From positions 1 through 8,097 of the forward strand of contig JAUSGU010000018.1 of the NCBI GenBank assembly GCA_030648825.1: a stretch of 8,097 bases of DNA. The letters run 5' to 3'. Source of the DNA: a bacterium (GTDB lineage: Bacteria > Patescibacteriota > Minisyncoccia > Phycocordibacterales > UBA6065). Made by a program: the position numbers and the translations under genes. Under the pieces are notes generated by a model. That model searched no databases and was not told the DNA's origin. It was given only the letters and a program-made list of their open reading frames with translations. Below are positions 1 through 4,743 of the stretch, piece after piece (positions within the stretch are counted from its first letter, which is position 1; the number at the start of each line of letters is the position of its first letter).

Positions 1-7
1 CTCTGAA

Positions 8-619
8 ATGATTCAGATAAACGCGAAAACCCCAGGAGAGGCTTGGCGAAAAGCGGCGCAGGAAGTCTTTATATCCGGAGATCACATCAAGGATGGCAAC
101 ACAAATCTAAAGGAACTCATGAATGTTTTTCTTTCTGTGGAAAATCCCCTTGGAAATGACGTTATTATGGATCGCTACGCCGACCCAAAAATGATCGAGT
201 GGATGCGAAATAATTTTCTTTCTAAAAATCCCGTGGATTCTTGGGGATACAGTTATGGGCAACGATTTATGGATTTTGATGGCATCAATCAAATTCAAAA
301 TATCATAGAAAAACTAAAGGAGAATCCGGAGAGTAAATCAGCTACTATCACCTTAATGAATCCAAAGGGCGATAAACATCATGTGCCTTGCATTGTTGCT
401 CTTGATTTTAAGGTTCGCAACAACCAATTGATGTTGACGGCTTTTTTTAGAAGCCAAGATGTTGGCAAAAAGATATATGCCGATATTATTTGCCTCGGTG
501 AAATAGAAAAGCAAGTCGCCGATGCGGTCGATATAGCGATGGGTCCGTTGAACATCCTCATTGTTTCATTGCACGCATATGAGGCAGACTTCCAAAAAAT
601 AAAAGATATTACTTCTTAA
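8..619 (+). CDS. ThyA-superfamily protein, probable (d)CMP hydroxymethylase-like enzyme
   Basis: Thymidylate synthase fold, 203 residues, matching the short archaeal-type branch rather than the ~264-residue E. coli form. Visible landmarks: E36 (position of the catalytic Glu), Y83-G84, the VPC motif with probable nucleophile C128, R148-S-Q-D151 (RSxD phosphate-binding motif), and H189/Y191 near the C-terminus. Counted against E. coli ThyA, D151 to D159 is 8 residues and D159 to H189 is 30, exactly as for D169, N177 and H207. D159 therefore replaces the Asn that selects uracil. Asp at this position is characteristic of T4 dCMP hydroxymethylase, so a cytosine nucleotide substrate is inferred. 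The usual Arg pair before the central strand is K110-S111. The reading frame is open to the left edge, but homologues begin near this Met, so this start is likely. The next gene follows after 10 bases. The superfamily is secure; whether the product is hydroxymethyl or methyl, and ribo or deoxy, is not. Confidence 0.85.
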   Translation: MIQINAKTPGEAWRKAAQEVFISGDHIKDGNTNLKELMNVFLSVENPLGNDVIMDRYADPKMIEWMRNNFLSKNPVDSWGYSYGQRFMDFDGINQIQNIIEKLKENPESKSATITLMNPKGDKHHVPCIVALDFKVRNNQLMLTAFFRSQDVGKKIYADIICLGEIEKQVADAVDIAMGPLNILIVSLHAYEADFQKIKDITS

Positions 620-629
620 TAGGCTTACC

Positions 630-2369
630 ATGAAAAAAATACAGCTTATTACAAGCAATCCCAATAAAGTCGGTGAATATGGTCGTTATGCCCATGACCT
701 GGGATTTTCTACGGTTTTTGAGGCAAAGGACATTGATGTGCCGGAAATACAAAGCGAGAATTTTGATTCGGTCTTACGCAGAAAACTCGAGTATATCACG
801 AAGTTTACATTTCTTCCATTCCTTATTGAGGACACTATTTTTCTCACTGAAAAATACAGCGGCTTCCCGGGAACAAACGTCAAATTTATAAATAGGTCAT
901 TGGGTATCAATGGCTGGAAAAAATTATTTGAGGAAGGAGACCGCATCAGCGCGATCACTCGGATTGGTTTTTGTTATCTTAGCCATCAACATTTTTTCGA
1001 GGGCAAGCTCGATGGGGTTATCTCGTTTAAAAACGAGGGAAGTGTAGATCTCAATGCGCCTCTCAATTCCATATTTTATGTTCCCGAAAGAAACGATTTT
1101 CTTGAAAATTTGGTGAAGCTAAGCGATTTCGAAAATCATCGAAAAAAGGCATTCTATGAATTTTTTCAATTTTTGAAGAACATGAAGAATGAAGAAATAA
1201 TTATCGAGCAAGAGGCGCAAAAAAAATGGGACAGTCGCGCCAAGACATGGCATGAGATTTTAGAAAATGAGTCTTCGGTGGTCAATTTTGAAAAAGGATA
1301 CGAGCGTTTCATCTCCGTCCTCAAAAAATTCACACCCATCATTAATGGTAAAGTTTTAGATATTGGGACTGGTACGGGAATGGTGGCGCAGATTATTGGG
1401 GAAAATACCGCATCTGAGGTGCTTGGCATTGATATGAGTAGCGCTATGATTGAGCAAGCTCAAAAAACCCATCGCCTCAAAAATTTAACTTTTTCCCAAG
1501 AGAATATAGAAACATTTTCCCCGGAAACTAAATTCGATTTCATGGCTTCAAGAGGAGTTTTTGTTTCTCAATTGCCGGCCACAAAGATTATAGATTTTTT
1601 TGAAAAAATAACAGAAATAGCGAATGAAGGTTGTTATTTTATTTTCGATTTTATTAAAAATAAGAACAATGGTGATTTTCCATCTGAGCGAATTACGGAA
1701 ATCAATGCTGATTATATTGATCGCATTTTAAAAGAATTAGGATGGGTAAAAGTTTATAATGAAAGTAACGCAACGAATCGGATTGGCATAATGGTATTTC
1801 ACAAGCCCGCTTCTGATGGTATTTATTTCGCGACGGGTAATCCTCTCAAAATTGCCGAGCTGAATAACGAGCTAAAAGACAGCAAGAAAAAAATATATTT
1901 TTATGGCATTGAAATCGATGAGATTAAATCGGATGACTTGGAAAAAGTCTTAATAAATAAATTGAAGCAATCTTACGAAATTATCAAACATCCCGTGTTA
2001 TGCACTGACGGCGGGATTTTCATAGAAGCTTTAAATGGGTTTCCGGGAGAGAATTCAAAACAAACAGCCCAAAAACTCGGCGGTGCTGGGATATTGAAAT
2101 TACTGGAAAACGCAACCAATAGAAAAGCTATTCGAAGAAATTGTATTGGATATTTTGATGGCAAGAAAGTTAAAACGGAAATTGCCGAGATCGAATGTCA
2201 AATCAGTCATGAAATTCGAGAAAAATATCCCGCCTATGAATTGGATAAAATACTGATACCCAATAAAAAAGAAAACTTACAAAAGTTGACATATTCTGAA
2301 ATTCCATTAGAATATAGAACAGCAATGACTGAATTGCCTCAGGTAGCTCGATTTATCAAAGTTCTTTGA
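630..2369 (+). CDS. HAM1/ITPase-like - SAM methyltransferase - HAM1/ITPase-like triple fusion
   Basis: 579 residues in three domains. Domain 1 (about 1-185) is HAM1/ITPase-like: TSNPNK 8-13, E39, acidic pair E67-D68, SGFPG 77-81, and NHRKKAF 169-175 in place of the usual SHRxKA. Domain 2 (about 198-392) is a class I SAM-dependent methyltransferase: motif I VLDIGTGTG 242-250, acidic strand GIDMS 266-270, and a later FIFDF strand near 337-341. Domain 3 (about 396-579) is a second HAM1: ATGNPLK 401-407, E431, TDGG 459-462 and NGFPG 469-473. HAM1 enzymes hydrolyse noncanonical (d)NTPs to NMP plus pyrophosphate; both copies keep the main binding and acidic residues, the C-terminal one more canonically. 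Typical HAM1 proteins are ~190-200 residues and stand alone. ATG 630 lies 10 bases after the upstream stop with no clear Shine-Dalgarno, suggesting translational coupling. The methyltransferase substrate cannot be read from sequence; a nucleotide is inferred from context. Confidence 0.85.
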   Translation: MKKIQLITSNPNKVGEYGRYAHDLGFSTVFEAKDIDVPEIQSENFDSVLRRKLEYITKFTFLPFLIEDTIFLTEKYSGFPGTNVKFINRSLGINGWKKLFEEGDRISAITRIGFCYLSHQHFFEGKLDGVISFKNEGSVDLNAPLNSIFYVPERNDFLENLVKLSDFENHRKKAFYEFFQFLKNMKNEEIIIEQEAQKKWDSRAKTWHEILENESSVVNFEKGYERFISVLKKFTPIINGKVLDIGTGTGMVAQIIGENTASEVLGIDMSSAMIEQAQKTHRLKNLTFSQENIETFSPETKFDFMASRGVFVSQLPATKIIDFFEKITEIANEGCYFIFDFIKNKNNGDFPSERITEINADYIDRILKELGWVKVYNESNATNRIGIMVFHKPASDGIYFATGNPLKIAELNNELKDSKKKIYFYGIEIDEIKSDDLEKVLINKLKQSYEIIKHPVLCTDGGIFIEALNGFPGENSKQTAQKLGGAGILKLLENATNRKAIRRNCIGYFDGKKVKTEIAEIECQISHEIREKYPAYELDKILIPNKKENLQKLTYSEIPLEYRTAMTELPQVARFIKVL

Positions 2370-2382
2370 AATTCTAGAGCCG

Positions 2383-2390
2383 AAAGGAGA
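2383..2390 (+). promoter_or_regulatory. Shine-Dalgarno for the GTG-started kinase gene
   Basis: AAAGGAGA, with GGAG ending 8 bases before GTG 2398. It fixes the GTG start and is the clearest ribosome binding site in the three-gene plus-strand unit. The 28-base gap after the preceding stop holds nothing else. Confidence 0.8.
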
Positions 2391-2397
2391 ACAGGTC

Positions 2398-2979
2398 GTG
2401 GCGAAAAATATCGTTGCATTTTTTGGCGTTAACGGCGTTGGTAAAACTACTATTGCTCATGCCATCAGCGCTTTATCCTCCGAAGTGCGTTATATCTCCG
2501 GATCTGGTCTTTTGATGAAGGCATTCGGAGATGTCACTAGAGAGACGCTTGAACGGATTTCTCACTCTGAAAAAATGAGAATTATGGAGCCGACATTCCA
2601 AGCTGCTTTTGAGATATGTTCCGGAGCGCGATTTGCTGTTTTGGATTCACATCTCGTTGTCCCCATTAGGAGGGATGGCACAGTTCTTCTTGAAAATATA
2701 TGGTCGCAGAATTACACACCGTATATTGAGAGGGCGTACATGATAATCGCCCCTCCCAAGGAAATTCTGGAGCGACGCGTCAAAGACGCCGAGCAGGATG
2801 GGAGAAAAAGGGATATCGATATTTCGCACATTGAGCGGGATCAGGAAACCAACATCCGAATTTTCGAGGAAGTTGTCCAGCCCATATGCTACTCTCAAGT
2901 TATTCATAATGGGAGTAATGATTTGTGCGAAGCTGTTACTGCTATAAAAAAAGAGCTTTTCGCGGTTTTCGGGAGCTAA
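2398..2979 (+). CDS. Adenylate-kinase-like P-loop nucleotide kinase
   Basis: 193 residues starting at GTG with a good Shine-Dalgarno. Walker A is GVNGVGKTT at 10-18, preceded by a hydrophobic strand. VLDSH at 81-85 matches the Asp-containing strand of archaeal AdkA-type kinases (ID-T/S-H). An Arg-rich LID-like stretch follows, R126-R127 then R136-K-R-D139, with a later Gln (Q149) and Asn (N152), also as in archaeal adenylate kinases. Family members move a phosphate from ATP to an NMP; the base accepted here cannot be read from motifs. As last gene of a unit that starts with a pyrimidine C1-transfer enzyme, an attractive inference is that it phosphorylates the modified NMP, as T4 gp1 does for hydroxymethyl-dCMP. 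A plain adenylate or cytidylate kinase, or a non-nucleotide P-loop kinase, remains possible. A terminator follows 17 bases after the stop. Confidence 0.8.
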   Translation: MAKNIVAFFGVNGVGKTTIAHAISALSSEVRYISGSGLLMKAFGDVTRETLERISHSEKMRIMEPTFQAAFEICSGARFAVLDSHLVVPIRRDGTVLLENIWSQNYTPYIERAYMIIAPPKEILERRVKDAEQDGRKRDIDISHIERDQETNIRIFEEVVQPICYSQVIHNGSNDLCEAVTAIKKELFAVFGS

Positions 2980-2996
2980 ATCAATCATTAGAATTA

Positions 2997-3042
2997 AGGA
3001 CGCTAGTTCAAGCACAGGCTTAAATCAGCGTCCTCTTTTTTT
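2997..3042 (+). terminator. Rho-independent terminator of the three-gene unit
   Basis: Perfect 8-bp stem AGGACGCT (2997-3004) and AGCGTCCT (3027-3034), then C and seven T (3036-3042). The 22-base loop can form an inner stem AAGC 3010-3013 / GCTT 3018-3021. The T-run exists only on the plus strand, so it serves the upstream kinase gene. Its last two bases overlap the stop of the minus-strand remnant ORF. Confidence 0.9.
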
Positions 3043-3215
3043 AGCGAACAATAACAGATTTGAAATATTGTTCTTGAAAATTGGTTAGTAACAGGATTTC
3101 TTCGTTGTTGGAATCAACTCCATCCGGAACAAGGGCCAGTTTGTCGTCATTATTATTAAAATTCTTTCAATGGCTCTTTGACGCCTAGTACATAATCATC
3201 AATTTTTGATTGCAT
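3041..3215 (-). pseudogene. Small frameshifted ORF directly downstream of the P-loop gene
   Basis: On the minus strand the upstream P-loop gene ends TAG; one base later an ATG opens (3215-3213). It reads 19 codons (MQSKIDDYVLGVKEPLKEF) and stops at TAA. Removing one base from the run of four A at 3158-3161 (T on the minus strand) makes the frame continue as FNNNDDKLALVPDG... to SVIVR and a TAA at 3043-3041, giving one 57-residue protein. The second half has no start of its own, because TGA precedes it by two codons. The amino-acid composition looks protein-like and acidic. No family is recognised. It could be a decayed gene, a sequencing error in a homopolymer, or a slippage site. An 8-bp inverted repeat, GAACAATA 3046-3053 / TATTGTTC 3066-3073, lies inside its 3' end. 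Confidence 0.45.
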
Positions 3216-3216
3216 A

Positions 3217-3756
3217 CTAACGTATATGTTCTTTTATGAAATTCGCGGCTTTTGGGGGTGATATTTTAGTGGTATCTAGTATGATGCTCTTTGCGAACGG
3301 CACGAGAGCGTCCATAGCATATTTGGAGCGTATTTTCCGGAGAACCGCATACTCTGTTATTTTTTTGAATTTCTTTCGTGAGGGATTGGCAATTCGCTTT
3401 TTTATCGCTGTTTCGCTCGACGAAAATTTTATAAAGAAAACTTTCCCGCCAGCTCGTGTAACTATGCTCGAGATTTTTTTGAGCAAGAGATCGTCCTTGC
3501 CGCCGAATGTCTCAACTCCGTATGCGAACGTGAGAATCATTCCGGATATTTTATGCTTCGCCGCGGCTCTCACAACCGAGAGGCGGATGTGTTCCGACAG
3601 ATCGGAATAGCGTTTTGTGCCGAACGGAAAGACGGACCAGGCGATATCCACCGCGAGGTGATTATGAAAAAGGGGATAGCCGGTCAATTTTGATAATTCT
3701 TTTGCGACCGTGAATTTTCCCGTCGCGGGAGGACCGTACAGAATCAGTAGTTTCAT
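3217..3756 (-). CDS. P-loop kinase/ATPase of the shikimate-kinase-like (AAA_33-type) group
   Basis: 179 residues. Walker A GPPATGKFT at 8-16 sits after a hydrophobic strand (LLILY). FHNHL (30-34) follows the TGYPL stretch, a pattern seen in small bacterial AAA proteins often labelled shikimate kinase or adenylylsulfate-kinase-like. A basic LID-like segment R121 to K132 (RIANPSRKKFKKI) precedes a C-terminal strand ending ILDTT (159-163), a common end motif of small P-loop kinases. These proteins phosphorylate small molecules, but the substrate is unknown. The upstream region has an extended -10 box only 6 bases before the ATG and no Shine-Dalgarno, so the message may be leaderless. A short coupled ORF follows after one base. 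No minus-strand terminator was found downstream. Confidence 0.75.
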   Translation of the reverse strand: MKLLILYGPPATGKFTVAKELSKLTGYPLFHNHLAVDIAWSVFPFGTKRYSDLSEHIRLSVVRAAAKHKISGMILTFAYGVETFGGKDDLLLKKISSIVTRAGGKVFFIKFSSSETAIKKRIANPSRKKFKKITEYAVLRKIRSKYAMDALVPFAKSIILDTTKISPPKAANFIKEHIR

Positions 3757-3762
3757 GCATGA

Positions 3763-3771
3763 AGTATAGCA
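3763..3771 (-). promoter_or_regulatory. Extended -10 promoter element for the P-loop gene
   Basis: On the minus strand this reads TGCTATACT: a TG extension plus TATACT (5/6 to TATAAT). No good -35 is present at 16-18 bp, which the TG extension could compensate. The box ends 6 bases before the ATG at 3756, so transcription would begin at or next to the start codon. Confidence 0.5.
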
Positions 3772-3810
3772 AATACAACTAGTAAGGCGTACATTTTATA
3801 GAGTGGAAAT

Positions 3811-3836
3811 AGCAATTGCTATTAGTTGTGCAATTG
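3811..3836 (+). repeat. Tandem GCAATTG repeats upstream of the MBL promoter
   Basis: GCAATTG occurs at 3812-3818 and 3830-3836, 18 bases apart. The first lies within the perfect 10-base palindrome AGCAATTGCT (3811-3820); the second overlaps the first three bases of the -35 hexamer. This is a possible binding site for a repressor of the following gene, inferred from position only. Confidence 0.35.
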
Positions 3837-3862
3837 AAAATTTGTTAATAATTTATTATACT
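3834..3862 (+). promoter_or_regulatory. Sigma70-type promoter for the MBL-fold gene
   Basis: TTGAAA (3834-3839), 17-bp spacer, TATACT (3857-3862); each hexamer matches 5 of 6 consensus bases. Transcription would start near 3869-3870, just before ATG 3872/3875. This rules out the in-frame upstream ATG at 3803 and implies a leaderless or nearly leaderless message; no Shine-Dalgarno is visible. Confidence 0.75.
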
Positions 3863-3871
3863 GTAAATATT

Positions 3872-4642
3872 ATGATGAAAGTAATTTTTCTTGGTAGCGG
3901 TTGTTGGCAGGGAATTCCCGCGCCTTTTGGTTGTGATAAAATTAGCCAAAATGTGGAATGGAATTCTAAAGATTTTCGTTTCAGAACATCGTTGCATATC
4001 GAAACCGAAAACGGTAAGAGTATTATTGTTGAAGCAACTCCAGATATTAGATTACAATCCTGGAAATTTAAACTAAAAAAGCCGGATGCTATTCTGATTT
4101 CACATTGGCACTGGGATCACTTGTTTGGGTTACTCGACTTGGACTGGTTTGTTGAAAATAATGCGCTCGCAGTTTATGGCAACAGCGTAACAAAAAAATG
4201 GTACGACGAGCGGATGAGCCATGTCAAGGTTAGTTTTCAGACCTTTGAGTCATACAAGTCATTCGAAATCGATAACATCAGGGTTACTCCTATTACTGTT
4301 AATCATGTTAAAGATACCGACGGATTATTATTTGAAGATATGAACAGTGGCAAAAAGTTAGCGTATTTTTCTGACCTGTATGAGATACCAGCTGAGACTC
4401 TTGATCTGATTGAAAATATTGACGCGATCATCACTGATGTTACATATTTAGAATCAAATATTGATGATGATCCCACTCACCTCCAGAAGAATCAGATTAT
4501 TCCATTTCTAGAAAGTCTCAATGCAAGAGAAATAATCCTGACAAATATCGGATCATATCAAAATCTGACGCATGAGAATCTTGAGAAGAAGTTTCCGCAA
4601 TATACAATTGCATATGATGGAATGTCGAGACAATATTTGTAG
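3872..4642 (+). CDS. Metallo-beta-lactamase-fold hydrolase, PhnP/RNase Z-like
   Basis: 256 residues from ATG 3872; a second ATG follows at 3875. The 69 in-frame codon bases upstream back to 3803 are excluded because the promoter lies there. The N-terminus MKVIFLGSG and the G-I-P stretch that follows match the PhnP/RNase Z-like branch, although the Cys pairs of PhnP's structural zinc site are absent (only C11 and C21 here). Metal ligands: HWHWDH with H78, H80, D82 and H83; H145 (TVNHV) and D168 (YFSDL). The usual C-terminal THxxH region reads LTNIGS (223-228), so that His ligand is missing; H203 or H234 might substitute. Family members are phosphodiesterases or nucleases acting on cyclic nucleotides or RNA ends. 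The substrate is not predictable. It is a single-gene unit converging on the next gene. Confidence 0.8.
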   Translation: MMKVIFLGSGCWQGIPAPFGCDKISQNVEWNSKDFRFRTSLHIETENGKSIIVEATPDIRLQSWKFKLKKPDAILISHWHWDHLFGLLDLDWFVENNALAVYGNSVTKKWYDERMSHVKVSFQTFESYKSFEIDNIRVTPITVNHVKDTDGLLFEDMNSGKKLAYFSDLYEIPAETLDLIENIDAIITDVTYLESNIDDDPTHLQKNQIIPFLESLNAREIILTNIGSYQNLTHENLEKKFPQYTIAYDGMSRQYL

Positions 4643-4685
4643 TTATATACTGAACTCTATAATATTGGAAATTGGTGCATTTGTG

Positions 4686-4717
4686 AAAAAAAGCACACCC
4701 AAATAAATGAATGTGCT
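4686..4717 (-). terminator. Rho-independent terminator of the ALDH-nucleotidyltransferase gene
   Basis: Minus strand: AGCACA (4717-4712), a 14-base loop, TGTGCT (4697-4692), then a T-run (plus-strand A 4686-4692). It begins 26 bases after the stop of the 665-residue gene. The stem is short but the T-run is clear. No comparable plus-strand terminator was found for the converging MBL gene. Confidence 0.7.
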
Positions 4718-4743
4718 GGTGATGTGTTTGTCGTAAGAGCCAT

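Noticed and set aside
8..2979. Prophage origin for the T4-like nucleotide gene set
   Set aside because: No structural, replication, lysis or integrase gene is visible in the window; the comparison with T4 is functional logic only.
2647..3015. 122-codon minus-strand ORF over the kinase gene
   Set aside because: Antisense to a well-supported P-loop gene, no recognisable motif, and it runs into the terminator stem.
3046..3073. GAACAATA/TATTGTTC hairpin as a terminator for the minus-strand P-loop gene
   Set aside because: No T-run follows on the minus strand and the stem is AT-rich; it remains only an inverted repeat within the remnant ORF.
3236..3610. 124-codon plus-strand ORF opposite the minus-strand P-loop gene
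   Set aside because: Shadow of the Walker-A gene on the other strand; no family pattern or ribosome site.
3803..3871. Upstream in-frame ATG that would extend the MBL-fold protein by 23 residues
   Set aside because: The best promoter in the window (-35 at 3834, -10 at 3857) lies inside it, and the family begins at MKVxFLGSG.
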